A DNA stretch of 64,000 bases from the NCBI GenBank assembly GCA_031761405.1, contig JASEVX010000007.1, positions 28,484,859 through 28,548,858 of the forward strand, in the 5' to 3' direction. Of this stretch, positions 41,213-51,132 are shown in pieces. Numbering within the stretch: position 1 is the stretch's first letter; each line of letters starts with the position of its first letter. The notes under the pieces are model-generated. The model made no database searches. It worked only from the letters and a program-made list of their open reading frames with translations, and was not told the DNA's origin. Source of the stretch: Serripes groenlandicus. Taxonomy: Eukaryota > Mollusca > Bivalvia > Cardiida > Cardiidae. The translations under genes were made by a program, and so were the position numbers.

Positions 41213-41331
41213 ACTCGCTCCTTCTTACGACAAATTTGTAGCAGAAGATTTAGAGGAAAGTAGAAAATCTCAGTAAAATGCGATTGTAACTATTGAAAAG
41301 TGCTGAAAATATTTTGGGAAAAGGATTAATC
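41213..41331 (-). mobile_element. TTAA MITE, truncated
   Basis: TTAACTCGCTCCTTCTTACG, ACAAATTTGTAGCAGAAGA, TATTGAAAAGTGCTGAAAAT and GGGAAAAGGATTAA; hairpin absent. Confidence 0.55.
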
Positions 41332-41438
41332 CTTTACCACTTACAGAAGCATTTGCAGCAGCCGACATAGTGACTGATAGAGAAATTGCTCATTATGAGC
41401 ACAAGGCCACAATATTCTCAACTCTATTCAAGAATTAA
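41328..41438 (+). mobile_element. TTAA MITE, right end cut by the next copy
   Basis: TTAATCCTTTACCACTTACA left, GAAATTGCTCATTATGAGCA, GGCCACAATATTCTCAACTC; shares TTAA with its neighbours on both sides (41328-41331, 41435-41438). Confidence 0.65.
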
Positions 41439-41654
41439 ACCTTTCCCTCATATAGACGCTTTCTGAAGCCTCTGCAGCAGACAGCTTTTTGAAAACATAG
41501 TGACAAAAGAAGAAATTACACAAAACATGCAATTTCTCCTTTTGCCACAATGTTTTCCACTTTTTGTCACAGGTTATCCATTCAATTATGGAGATTTTCT
41601 ATTTTTTGACAAAATACGTCTGCTGCAGAATTGCCGTAGGCGGGAAAGGGTTAA
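41435..41654 (+). mobile_element. TTAA palindromic MITE, near-intact
   Basis: TTAAACCTTTCCCTCATATA left, CGTAGGCGGGAAAGGGTTAA right (TTAA 41651-41654). An 18552-type copy missing about ten bases before GTCTGCTGCAG. Confidence 0.8.
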
Positions 41655-41684
41655 ACATTCCTATTTAGTGATTGTCCATATTTT

Positions 41685-41742
41685 TGCCTAGGTGTTTTCA
41701 ATGTTGTCTGCTGTAGATTTGATGTATGTCGGAAATGATTAA
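41685..41742 (+). mobile_element. TTAA MITE, right-end fragment
   Basis: GCCTAGGTGTTTTCAATG, TTGTCTGCTGTAGATTTGAT, CGGAAATGATTAA. Confidence 0.55.
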
Positions 41743-42096
41743 CTCTCTTGTGCGAGATTATGAGTACCCACCAAATGATACCTAAACCTGTGAATTGAAA
41801 AGCACCCCACATGACCCCTATTGTAAGGGCATCATCTTTATGACTTTTATATGATAGGTGAATTAGCGTGGCCCCTCGACATCTGTCAGAGAAATCTTGT
41901 TTGATTGGCTGAATTGACACCATGTGGCACGCGTCAAGATAGGCCAGGGGAAAAAAAATCAAAAGGAAAAAACTGAATGTTTGATCTGTATGTTTATTGT
42001 TTATCTTGTAATCCATACTACTGTACTCTGTGTCCAGCTTGAAAGGGATGGTAAAAACCTATTCCTGAATCCTGATGCAGGCAATATGTGAATAAC
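41743..42096. other. Unassigned intergenic DNA
   Basis: No gene or repeat recognised. Confidence 0.3.
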
Positions 42097-42317
42097 TTAA
42101 CCCTTTCCCACTTATATATCCTTTTTGGGCCCTCTGCAGCACTGATGACAGAAAGCATTGTGGCAAAAGAAAACAACTTGCTAATTTTTTTTGTCATAAT
42201 GTTTCCAACTCTTTGCAATAATTATACTTTCATTTATAGTGATTTTCTATATTTTCACCCAGAATGGTTTATTCAAAGTCGTCTGCTGCAGATGTGGTGT
42301 ATGAGGGAAATGGTTAA
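42097..42317 (+). mobile_element. TTAA palindromic MITE
   Basis: TTAACCCTTTCCCACTTATA left, GTATGAGGGAAATGGTTAA right (TTAA 42314-42317); hairpin lost. Confidence 0.75.
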
Positions 42318-42324
42318 ACGAACT

Positions 42325-42620
42325 TGCTCAGAACAAGCAATTTCTCTTTTATCCACAATGTTTTTTGCTCGTCTGTTTTTTGAAGAAAAAAAGTTGAGTT
42401 ATTGCGATACCCTTGGTGTTTTCTGTGTCCACAAAACTTTAACCTACCCTCATAACTCAAAAACAGTTACACATATTCAAATGAAAATTGGTACACTTGT
42501 TGCTAGAAACAATATGCATGTCTCTACTAAGTCAAATAACTCTGGCTTAAATAATTATTCAGTAATGCCCCTTTTAGAATTAGAAAAAACAGACAGGTGT
42601 TAACGTTCGCGTCCCGTCAC
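42325..42620 (+). mobile_element. MITE fragment followed by a Helentron-like fragment
   Basis: 42328-42362 is MITE (CAGAACAAGCAATTTCTC, TCCACAATGTTTTT). From about 42363 a different repeat begins, GCTCGTCTGTTTTTTGAAG, AAAAAGTTGAGTTATTGCGA, CAAATGAAAATTGGTACAC, of a type common in bivalve Helentron-like elements, ending near ACAGACAGGTGTTAACGTTC. Core repeats and a hairpin tail are not seen. Confidence 0.4.
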
Positions 42621-42917
42621 GCTGCTCTGATTGAAATATGTATCAAAATCAAACTTTTGTCTGTTGAAGTAGATGGCATCAGCATTTGTCAGATTGTAGC
42701 AGGTATCGACAAACTCAAAAAGTTGAAAATTGAAAATGGATTTTTGAAAATTGTAATGATTTTGTGGATCAAAAGTTACTTTGACATGACAAACATTGAC
42801 ATTGTTGATGAACAGGAAATAGAGAAAAGTATTTGCATTATGAAATTTGATCATTATTCCTACATGTTTTTAAGGTATTCAGAAGCTACGGAGGGGAGCT
42901 TAGATTTGGAAACATTT
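42621..42917. other. Unassigned intergenic DNA
   Basis: A 108-residue frame crosses this interval but shows no recognisable domain and begins in repeat sequence. Confidence 0.3.
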
Positions 42918-43115
42918 AACTAACAGTCTCCGATGTACGACAAATCTGCAGTGGGTCACACTTCGAAAACATCAGTTTCTATGCAAAAATCTTGAAAATC
43001 TCTGTAAATAAAATCTTGAATTATTAAATATTGAATACTCTATATGCCATAATGTTTTCAAAGCTTATTGTGCCGCTGATGCATCATAATGTGTCTGCAT
43101 ATGGGAAAAGGTTAA
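42918..43115 (-). mobile_element. TTAA MITE, left end decayed
   Basis: GTACGACAAATCTGCAGTGG, CATCAGTTTCTATGCAAAAA, TGATGCATCATAATGTGTC and GCATATGGGAAAAGGTTAA. Confidence 0.65.
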
Positions 43116-43439
43116 GGCTTAAATGTACAATGATGCTATGGGAGAGTATGGTATGGGGATGCTAAGATTTGACATACTCACGGATCCATTTTGACATTAC
43201 TTTCAAAACATTTTGAATGGTTTTTGTGTCTCCTGCCTTGGCAGTCTTCATCATCCGTCTGTCTGTCTGTCCATCCATGCTTCTTTATTGATTGGATATA
43301 ATGAAAGTCTTGTGAGATATTTAGTTGTTCTTTTCCTGTGACATTGATGACATTTTCCAGTTGCTTATCTTGAGGGCAAATTCTACATTAGAAATAGGTA
43401 CTGTTGTCAACATGAAATCCTTTACATGTTTATTTAAAA
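43116..43439. other. Unassigned DNA with a Helentron-like head fragment
   Basis: 43228-43300 (GTGTCTCCTGCCTTGGCAGT, CATCCGTCTGTCTGTCTGTC, CATCCATGCTTCTTT) is a truncated head. Nothing else recognised. Confidence 0.4.
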
Positions 43440-43573
43440 TGTAGTTGAAAATGTTGTGGCAAAGGGAGAAATTGCTTATAATGAGAGGTTTCTCATTTTG
43501 CAATAATCTTTTCAAACATCATCTGCTGCACAGATGCACCAATCTTGCATATATGCATATGGAAAAAAGGTCA
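43440..43573 (-). mobile_element. TTAA MITE, right half
   Basis: GTAGTTGAAAATGTTGTGGC, GGGAGAAATTGCTTATAATG, TCATCTGCTGCACAGATGCA and ATATGGAAAAAAGGTCAAA. Confidence 0.6.
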
Positions 43574-43661
43574 AATTACTGCCAATGTTGAATGAATTTG
43601 AAGCTGTAATATAATTCTCAGGGAAATTCAAATGAGTCAAAGTTGATTTACCCAATTTAAA

Positions 43662-43830
43662 GACTTTTCTCACAATAAATCAGCAGCAGACAACTTTGAA
43701 AGCATCTTGGTAAAATGATGGAAAGTCTCTATGAATATAAGTATGGTTATTGAATAAAGTTGAAACCATTGGGGCATTCATGAGTAATTTATTCTTTTGC
43801 CACATTGTTTTCAAAAGTTATCAGTTACGT
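43662..43830 (-). mobile_element. TTAA MITE, decayed
   Basis: ACTTTTCTCACAATAAATCA, GCAGCAGACAACTTTGAAAG, TATTGAATAAAGTTGAAACC and TTTGCCACATTGTTTTCAA. Confidence 0.6.
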
Positions 43831-44054
43831 TAAAAGGGATCTGTTAGAGAAAATGTATATAATATTGTAAAAGTAATTCATGTCTTAAATGTTTTAATTT
43901 CTTTCTTTTCAGGTAAGTGTTTGTGAGACTTTTTCCTGATTTACTTACTCAAGTCATTCCAATGAAGTGGACATGTATGTATATGATAATGCCTTTCCAA
44001 CTGGGCAGACAGATTTTGATAAATTTAGCAGATAATCTTAAGACTTTTAAAAAC

Positions 44055-44112
44055 ATTACAAAATATGTTCAAAGTCGTCTGCTGCAGAATTGTCGTATGA
44101 GGGAAAGGATTA
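44055..44112 (+). mobile_element. TTAA MITE, right-end fragment
   Basis: ACAAAATATGTTCAAAGTCG, TCTGCTGCAGAATTGTCGTA and TGAGGGAAAGGATTAA, an 18552-type end. Confidence 0.7.
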
Positions 44113-44129
44113 AAATCTTTTGCTGTTAT

Positions 44130-45346
44130 TATACCCCCCGGCAAACAAAGTTTGGGGGGGTATATAGGAATCACCCTGTCTGTCCGTCTGTCTGTCCGTC
44201 TGTCTGTCTGTCTGTCTGTCCGTATGTCCACATTTCTTGTAAGCACTACTCCTCCTAAACGGCTCAATGGATTTGGTTCAAACTTTACATGAAGGTTACA
44301 CATCATATGTAGATATGCATGAAGGAAGATCACACGCCTCGGACTCTTCCAAGGGGAGATAATTTAACTTAGAGGTTATCTGCGAGGGACTCCTGTGCAC
44401 ATACCTCCACATTTCTTGTAAGCACTACTCCTCCTAAACGGCTCAATGGATTTGGTTCAAACTTTACATGAAGGTTACACATCATATGTAGATATGCATG
44501 AAGGAAGATCACACGCCTCGGACTCTTCCAAGGGGAGATAATTTAACTTAGAGGTTATCTGCGAGGGACTCCTGTGCACATACCTCCACATTTCTTGTAA
44601 GCACTACTCCTCCTAAACGGCTCAATGGATTTGGTTCAAATTTTACATGAAGGTTACACATCATATGTAGATATGCATGACGGAAGATCATACACCTCAG
44701 ATTCTTCCAAGGGGAGATAATTTAACTTAGAGGTAACCTGCGAGGGACTCCTGTGCACATACCTCCACATTTCTTGTAAGCACTACTCCTCCTAAACGGC
44801 TCAATGGATTTGGTTCAAACTTTACATGAAGGTTACACATCATATGTAGATATGCATGAAGGAAGATCATACGCCTCGGATTCTTCCAAGGGCAGATAAT
44901 TCAACTTAGAGGTTACCTGCGAGGGACTCTTGTGCACATACCTCCACATTTCTTGTAAGCACTACTCCTCCTAAACGGCTCCATGGATTTGGTTCAAACT
45001 TTACATGAAGGTTACACATCATATGTAGATATGCATGAAGGAAGATCATACGCCTCGGATTTTTCCAAGGGCAGATAATTCAACTTAGAGGTTACCTGCG
45101 AGGGACTCCTGTGCACATACCATTCACATTTCTTGTAAGCACTACTCCTCCTAAACGGCTCAATGGATTTGATTCAAACTGTATATGAAGGCTACACATT
45201 ATATGTAGATATGCATGAAGGAAGATTTTTCTCCTCAGATTCTTCCAAGGGAAGATAAGCAAAGTAGAAACTTTACCATTGTATCTGATGCTTTGGGAGG
45301 GGAGCGGGGGGTATTCTTCAGTGAGCTTTGCTCACAGTATTTCTAG
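44130..45346 (+). mobile_element. Pearl/Helentron-like element, six 179-bp core repeats
   Basis: Head TATACCCCCCGGCAAACAAA with inverted GTTTGGGGGGGTATA, then (CTGT)n/(CCGT) to about 44225. Core units start CACATTTCTTGTAAGCACTA at 44229, 44408, 44587, 44766, 44945 and 45125. The first two are almost identical and the last is most diverged. Tail: GGGGAGCGGGGGGTATTC, hairpin GTGAGCTTTGCTCAC, AGTATTTCTAG (CTAG 45343-45346) then T. No protein is encoded. Confidence 0.85.
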
Positions 45347-45464
45347 TTTTGTCAAAAAATAGAAGATCTCTATAATTGAATGGAAAACCTATGACTAAAA
45401 GTGGAAAAAAGTCGTCTGCTGCAGATCAGGCTTCAGAAAGAGTCTATATGAGGGAAAGGGTTAA
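45347..45464 (-). mobile_element. TTAA MITE, left end missing
   Basis: TTTTGTCAAAAAATAGAAGA, AATGGAAAACCTATGACTAA, AGTCGTCTGCTGCAGATCAG and CTATATGAGGGAAAGGGTTAA. It starts right at the Helentron-like tail, so that element inserted in it and the left part was lost. Confidence 0.65.
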
Positions 45465-45679
45465 GTATGCTCCCCCTTTGATTATGCTTACTGCTTTGCA
45501 CATGTCAGTCCGTTGGTCCATTTGTTCAGTCTGTCAGTCTGTCAGTAGACTAGTCCAAAGCTTGTCTGATTGATAATTGGATAATGCTTGGACCTACAGT
45601 ACTTTGAAGAGTTTGGGCATGACCAATAGATGACCACTTGATTTTGAGGTCATCCAAGTTAATGATATTTTACAATACA
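45465..45679 (+). mobile_element. Helentron-like fragment related to 30739
   Basis: GTATGCTCCCCCTTTGATTA, CAGTCCGTTGGTCCATTTG, CAGTCTGTCAGTCTGTCAG head, then GGGCATGACCAATAGATGAC and TTGATTTTGAGGTCATCC. No tail. Confidence 0.5.
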
Positions 45680-45752
45680 GATTTTTTGCCTAGATATTTT
45701 TAAGGTCATCTGCTGCAGATTTGTTGTATGTGGGAAAGGGTCAATATATATT
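45680..45752 (+). mobile_element. TTAA MITE, right-end fragment
   Basis: TTGCCTAGATATTTTTAAGG, TCATCTGCTGCAGATTTGTT, GTATGTGGGAAAGGGTCAA. Confidence 0.6.
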
Positions 45753-45913
45753 CACCCAATGAAAACAGAGTTAACACCTTTACACTGTTTAAGATTGATC
45801 AATCTGAAGATTTTACTGAATATGAAAGTTATGCCAATTAGAGTTACTTCCCTTCAATATGAATTAACTTAGATTTTGTAGTAGATTAAATGCTCTTCTT
45901 TAATGTGCATCAT

Positions 45914-46073
45914 TAACCGTTTCCCACTTGTAGACACATTCTCACGCATCTGCAGCAGACAACTTTTGAAAACATTGTGACAAATGGAGAATTTGATCAA
46001 AACAAGTAATTATACCCCCCGGCAAACAAAGTTTGGGGGGGTATATAGGAATCACCCTGTCTGTCCGTCTGTC

Positions 46074-46104
<31 letters not shown>

Positions 46105-48084
46105 ATGTCCACATTTCTTGTAAGCACTACTCCTCCTAAACGGCTCAATGGATTTGGTTCAAACTTTACATGAAGGTTACACATCATATGTAGATATGCA
46201 TGAAGGAAGATCACACGCCTCGGACTCTTCCAAGGGGAGATAATTTAACTTAGAGGTTATCTGCGAGGGACTCCTGTGCACATACCTCCACATTTCTTGT
46301 AAGCACTACTCCTCCTAAACGGCTCAATGGATTTGGTTCAAACTTTACATGAAGGTTACACATCATATGTAGATATGCATGAAGGAAGATCACACGCCTC
46401 GGACTCTTCCAAGGGGAGATAATTTAACTTAGAGGTTATCTACGAGGGACTCCTGTGCACATACCTCCACATTTCTTGTAAGCACTACTCCTCCTAAACG
46501 GCTCAATGGATTTGGTTCAAACTTTACATGAAGGTTACACATCATATGTAGATATGCATGAAGGAAGATCATACGCCTCGGACTCTTCCAAGGGGAGATA
46601 ATTTAACTTAGAGGTTATCTGCGAGGGACTCCTGTGCACATACCTCCACATTTCTTGTAAGCACTACTCCTCCTAAACGGCTCAATGGATTTGGTTCAAA
46701 CTTTACATGAAGGTTACACATCATATGTAGATATGCATGAAGGAAGATCACACGCCTCGGACTCTTCCAAGGGGAGATAATTTAACTTAGAGGTTATCTG
46801 CGAGGGACTCCTGTGCACATACCTCCACATTTCTTGTAAGCACTACTCCTCCTAAACGGCTCAATGGATTTGGTTCAAACTTTACATGAAGGTTACACAT
46901 CATATGTAGATATGCATGAAGGAAGATCACACGCCTCGGACTCTTCCAAGGGGAGATAATTTAACTTAGAGGTTATCTACGAGGGACTCCTGTGCACATA
47001 CCTACACATTTCTTGTAAGCACTACTCCTCCTAAACGGCTCAATGGATTTGGTTCAAACTTTACATGAAGGTTACACATCATATGTAGATATGCATGAAG
47101 GAAGATCATACGCCTCGGACTCTTCCAAGGGGAGATAATTTAACTTAGAGGTTATCTGCGAGGGACTCCTGTGCACATACCTCCACATTTCTTGTAAGCA
47201 CTACTCTTCCTAAACGGCTCAATGGATTTGGTTCAAACTTTACATGAAGGTTACACATCATATGTAGATATGCATGAAGGAAGATCACACGCCTCGGACT
47301 CTTCCAAGGGGAGATAATTTAACTTAGAGGTTATCTGCGAGGGACTCCTGTGCACATACCTCCACATTTCTTGTAAGCACTACTCCTCCTAAACGGCTCA
47401 ATGGATTTGGTTCAAACTTTACATGAAGGTTACACATCATATGTAGATATGCATGAAGGAAGATCATACGCCTCGGACTCTTCCAAGGGGAGATAATTCA
47501 ACTTAGAGGTTATCTGCGAGGGACTCCTGTGCACATACCTCCACATTTCTTGTAAGCACTACTCCTCCTAAACGGCTCAATGGATTTGGTTCAAACTTTA
47601 CATGAAGGTTACACATCATATGTAGATATGCATGAAGGAAGATCATACGCCTCGGATTCTTCCAAGGGGAGATAATTCAACTTAGAGGTTACCTGCGAGG
47701 GACTCCTGTGCACATACCTCGTAAGCGCTACTCCTCCTAAAGGGCTCAGTTGATTTGATTTAAACTGTATATGAAGGCTACACATCATATGTAGATATGC
47801 ATGAAGGAAGATTTTTCTCCTCAGATTCTTCCAAGGGAAGATAATTCAACTAAGAGGTTACGAGGAACTCCTTGTGATACCTTGTAAGCGCAACTTAAAC
47901 TTTACCATTGTATCCGATGCTTTGGGAGGGGAGCGGGGGGTATTCTTCAGTGAGCTTTGCTCACAGTATTTCTAGTTTCACCTTTTGCCACAATGTTTTC
48001 AAATATTTTCAGTAATTATACTTTTATTCATAGAGGTTTTTCCTGTTTCTTTTGCATGATTGTTTTCAAAGTTGTTTAGATACA
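45914..48084 (+). mobile_element. TTAA MITE split by the larger 179-bp Helentron-like element
   Basis: Left part 45914-46010 (TTAACCGTTTCCCACTTGTA, CATCTGCAGCAGACAACTTT, GAATTTGATCAAAACAAGTA) and right part 47976-48084 (TTCACCTTTTGCCACAATG, TAATTATACTTTTATTCATA, TTTTCAAAGTTG). The insertion sits in the hairpin arm; the distal right end is lost. Confidence 0.8.
46011..47975 (+). mobile_element. Pearl/Helentron-like element, nine to ten 179-bp core repeats
   Basis: The head is the same as at 44130 (TATACCCCCCGGCAAACAAA). Core units start CACATTTCTTGTAAGCACTA every 179 bases from 46110 to 47542 (nine units) and a truncated tenth begins near 47721. Units 1-8 differ by only a few bases; the last ones match the diverged last unit of 44130. 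The tail is identical in structure: GTGAGCTTTGCTCAC hairpin, CTAG at 47972-47975, then T. Copy-number difference with otherwise similar ends indicates array expansion after a common origin. Confidence 0.85.
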
Positions 48085-48254
48085 TAGGGATCAGCCGTTT
48101 ACGTCATGCATTCACTTACGGACATAATATAATTGGCAGGCAGGGACACATGTGTTTCTTTTGTACATTCTTGGGTCTGTTAAAAAGTTAACCAGTTCAA
48201 AGAGTAAACAGGTCTTTTGCCCTGCAATATCTATTTCTCTCTGTTCAATACGAC

Positions 48255-48462
48255 AATTCTTATTAATACTCACAGCAGACGGCTTTTTGAAAACATATTG
48301 ACAAAAGAGGAAATTGCTCTAAACGAGCAATTTCATCTTTTGCCACAATGTTTTCTACTTTTGGTCATAGGTTATCCATTCAATTATAAAGATTTTCTAT
48401 TTTTTGACAAAATATGTTCAAAGTCGTCTGCTGCAGAATTGTCGTATGAGGGAAAGGGTTAA
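48255..48462 (+). mobile_element. TTAA palindromic MITE, left end decayed
   Basis: ACTCACAGCAGACGGCTTTT, hairpin GAAATTGCTCTAAACGAGCAATTTC, TTCAAAGTCGTCTGCTGCAG and TATGAGGGAAAGGGTTAA (TTAA 48459-48462). Confidence 0.75.
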
Positions 48463-48480
48463 TTAACTAGCTTTCCAGTG

Positions 48481-48683
48481 TTAACCCTTTCCCGCAGCCG
48501 TCAACTTTGAAAATAGCAAAAGATATATGTCTTGAAAATCTGTATAAATGAAATCATAAATAATTATTATTCAATCGAGTTGAAAACATTGTGGCAAAAG
48601 CAGAAATTACTCAATATGTTTTTAAAAGTCGTCTGCTTCAGATGCAGTAAAACTAGTTTAGCTGCATCAAGGAAATGATTAAT
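48481..48683 (-). mobile_element. TTAA palindromic MITE, diverged copy
   Basis: TTAACCCTTTCCCGCAGCCG left with a deletion of the next 20 bases; GTTGAAAACATTGTGGCAAA; right end GCATCAAGGAAATGATTAA. Confidence 0.65.
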
Positions 48684-49300
48684 GAAGGGGGAAAAAAATA
48701 ATACAATCCAGACATTCTACCTGGCTCCTGAAAAGTCAAGGTCAAATGATAAGTCATCAATTAAATTTTTCTCTGTCTAATGCCACTTTAAGTTACGTTT
48801 TCTTGTAACAAAAAAATAAATAATTGGCAATCGGTATTATTGCATTGCATGCACTTTTTACGACAACAATACATATGTGAACCCTTTTCCTGATACAAAT
48901 TCAGTTTGTCAAAACATTTCTTTGTAATAATTGTTGTGTAAGGGGAAATAGCACAATTTCTCCTTTTATCATAACTTTTTCTACTTAATAATAACAGATT
49001 GGTATCAACTTTAACTTATTTTGTTGGAAATGAATATATTCATTTGATTGGACAATTGCTTTAGGGAAAGGTTTTGATAAGACTGTATGTCTATGATTGC
49101 CTATCATTGAGTTAGCTGCCTCAGATGCAAATCTGGCATTTCGTCTCACTGTGCGGTTTTAATACCTAGCTTTCTTGTGGTTTTACACTGACAGTCATGC
49201 ATTTCTGGTTTGCATGTAACATTTTTATGAGCATGCACATTCGTTGAACTTTTAAATTCTTTGAAATTGTAAAAAAGAGCGCGGGGGGTTACAGTTTGTT
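48684..49300. other. Unassigned DNA with a decayed MITE
   Basis: 48880-49075 keeps GAACCCTTTTCCTGATAC, GGGGAAATAGCACAATTTC, TCCTTTTATCATAACTTT and TTTAGGGAAAGG. No gene recognised. Confidence 0.4.
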
Positions 49301-49500
49301 TCACCCTTCAGCACATACAAAAAATCGGCATCAGACAAGCTTGAAAGCATCCAGACATAATATAAGAAATCTCTATAAATGACACTTTATGTGCTTAGAA
49401 AAGAGTTGAAAACACTGTGGCAAAAGGAGAAATTGCCATTTTAAGCAGTTTAGCATTTGGTCACAATATTTACAAAAGTTGTTTGCTTGATAAACTGATT
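49301..49500 (-). mobile_element. TTAA MITE, diverged copy
   Basis: CACCCTTCAGCACATACAAA, ATCGGCATCAGACAAGCTTG, GAGTTGAAAACACTGTGGCA and TTACAAAAGTTGTTTGC; right end lost. Confidence 0.6.
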
Positions 49501-49567
49501 GTTGGAATAGGAGAAATTCCTACACGTTTTGCTGCAGGGAGAGTCTTTGTACCAGTTAATGTAGAAA

Positions 49568-49681
49568 TTAACCCTTTCCCTCATAAGACAATTCTGCAGC
49601 AGACGACTTTGAACCTATTTTGTCAACTATTTTGTCTGCTGCAGAGGCGTAAGAAAGCGTCTATATGAGGGAAAGGGTTAA
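49568..49681 (-). mobile_element. TTAA MITE, 106-bp deletion derivative in a palindromic site
   Basis: TTAA 49568-49571 and 49678-49681; CCCTTTCCCTCATAAGACAA left, CTATATGAGGGAAAGGG right. The interior is deleted between TTTGTCAACTA and TTTTGTCTGC. The flanks ATGTAGAAA and TTTCTACAT are perfectly inverted around the TTAA. Confidence 0.85.
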
Positions 49682-49684
49682 TTT

Positions 49685-50109
49685 CTACATGCAAACACTT
49701 TTTAGATGCATCTGCAGCATACGACCTGTTAAAACATTAATTTACAGACATTTTCCATTCTAAGTATCCCCTCGATATGTTTTAGAGTCATCAGTGCAGG
49801 ATTTGTTGTATGTTACTATAAGGCAAAAGTTATTGTACTTGAAATAGATATAACATATAGTAACAGCCTAGCTACACAATGAATGTTGAGAATGTCCAGG
49901 AATTCTCCAAACATTCCACCTCTTGACATAAAAAAGCAAGGATTGCAAAAATAATTAAGAGCTGCAGCGGTCAAGAGGATTATAACGCGTATGTGGAAAT
50001 AATTATTTTCCCATGAAACCATTTTAACAGTGTACACTACATGCATGTGAACTGATCTAATTGACATTTCTGTGAAAAATATATCAACACCATTTTAAGA
50101 AGAATTTAA
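49685..50109. other. Decayed MITE and unassigned DNA
   Basis: 49685-49815 resembles a MITE (CATGCAAACACTTTTTAGAT, GCATCTGCAGCATACGACC, GTGCAGGATTTGTTGTATG). 49816-50109 has nothing recognisable. Confidence 0.4.
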
Positions 50110-50372
50110 GCATCCCATATATAACATAAATGCAGCAGACACCTTTGAAGACATCTAGGCAAAAAATAATAGCCATTCCAACCACTTCACCATGGAGATG
50201 GTCCTCTATAAATGAAGACAAAAAGCTATTCAGCAGTTAAGTTGATTGTGGCACATGGAGAAATTTCTCATTTTTAGCAATTTCTCCTTTTGTCACAATG
50301 TTTTCAAAAGATAATAATAACAGTCTGCTGCAGAGGCAAACAAAAGCTTCTGTATGTTGGGAAGAGTTTAAG
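50110..50372 (-). mobile_element. TTAA MITE with a small internal insertion
   Basis: CATAAATGCAGCAGACACCT, ACATCTAGGCAAAAAATAAT, then about 35 extra bases (CATTCCAACCACTTCACCAT), and hairpin AAATTTCTCATTTTTAGCAATTT. The right end is GTATGTTGGGAAGAGTTTAA. Confidence 0.6.
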
Positions 50373-50574
50373 AATGTAGAACTTGTTTTGTATATGGGGT
50401 CCAATGAACCTGTTGTGTAGTTTTATCGGGCAAACCAATTTACTCAGATTATTTTTCTTTTACTGTCTTGAGGAAATTAGCTGTTAAATTGAGGATGTCT
50501 GCTTTAGACATATAATCAGTGTGTGTAACTGTATAATCTAGGCCAGAAATTGGGACCGAAATTTTATAAGAAAT

Positions 50575-50897
50575 TTTGTTACTGTTGTGTAAAAATATGG
50601 ACAATCTCTATAAATGAAAATACAATTATTATACCCCCTTCGAAGAAGAGGGGGTATAAAGGAGTCACTGTGTCGGGCTGTCTGTCTGTCTGTCTGTCTG
50701 TTATGGCCCTTTTACTTATTAAGTTATGGTGTAGGTCAAGGTGCTGTTTAGGAGGTATTTATCATCTTCAGTGACTAAGTTCTAGTTCATTTAGTGTTGA
50801 GATTATTGTGACAAAAGGAGAAATTGCTCAATATATGCTTGCAAAAGTCGTCTGCTGCAGATTTGTCATAATGCATCTGCAGAAAGGAAAGGGTTAG
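50575..50897 (-). mobile_element. TTAA MITE split by a short Helentron-like element
   Basis: GTGTAAAAATATGGACAATC, TCTATAAATGAAAATACAAT before the insert; TTCATTTAGTGTTGAGATTA, TTGTGACAAAAGGAGAAATT, GTCGTCTGCTGCAG and AAAGGAAAGGGTTAG after it. The break is at the same AATTATT position where unbroken reverse copies read GTATAATTATTGAATAGAG. Confidence 0.75.
50630..50785 (+). mobile_element. Minimal pearl/Helentron-like element (156 bp)
   Basis: Head TATACCCCCTTCGAAGAAGA GGGGGTATA (inverted ends TATACCCCC/GGGGGTATA), (CTGT)n at 50679-50702, almost no core, GGAGGTATTTA, hairpin TCATCTTCAGTGA and AAGTTCTAG (CTAG 50782-50785), then T. Shows that head plus tail suffice to define the element. Confidence 0.8.
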
Positions 50898-50939
50898 ATT
50901 GCTTTTGGGCTTCAACTAAATGATGATGTATCAGCTACT

Positions 50940-51060
50940 CTCTTAATTCTTTCCCAAATACATCAAATCTGATAACTTTGAAAACATCCAGACAAAAGTG
51001 TTTCCTAAAGTGGCTCGAAGCAGATGTGTCAAACCGCGTCTGCATGTGGGAAAGGGTTAA
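50940..51060 (-). mobile_element. TTAA MITE, deletion derivative
   Basis: ATTCTTTCCCAAATACATCA, ACTTTGAAAACATCCAGACA, then directly GAAGCAGATGTGTCAAACCG and GCATGTGGGAAAGGGTTAA (TTAA 51057-51060). Confidence 0.7.
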
Positions 51061-51132
51061 ATGATGTTTTGCAAGCTTTTAAAGCTATGCAATGCTCTAG
51101 CTTGCATATTTTCTACCATTTAACATGATCCG

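Noticed and set aside
42088..42923. 171- and 108-residue frames
   Set aside because: They start in a MITE and a Helentron-like fragment and show no recognisable domain; no splice or promoter support.
44025..46214. Nearly identical minus-strand frames of 90-102 residues with RTDRQTDRRTDR
   Set aside because: Both read through the CTGT microsatellite head of the two sister elements.
46110..47720. CRISPR-like regular repeats
   Set aside because: The 179-bp units are contiguous with no unique spacers and the DNA is eukaryotic; the same holds for the 23-bp array at 32721-34535.
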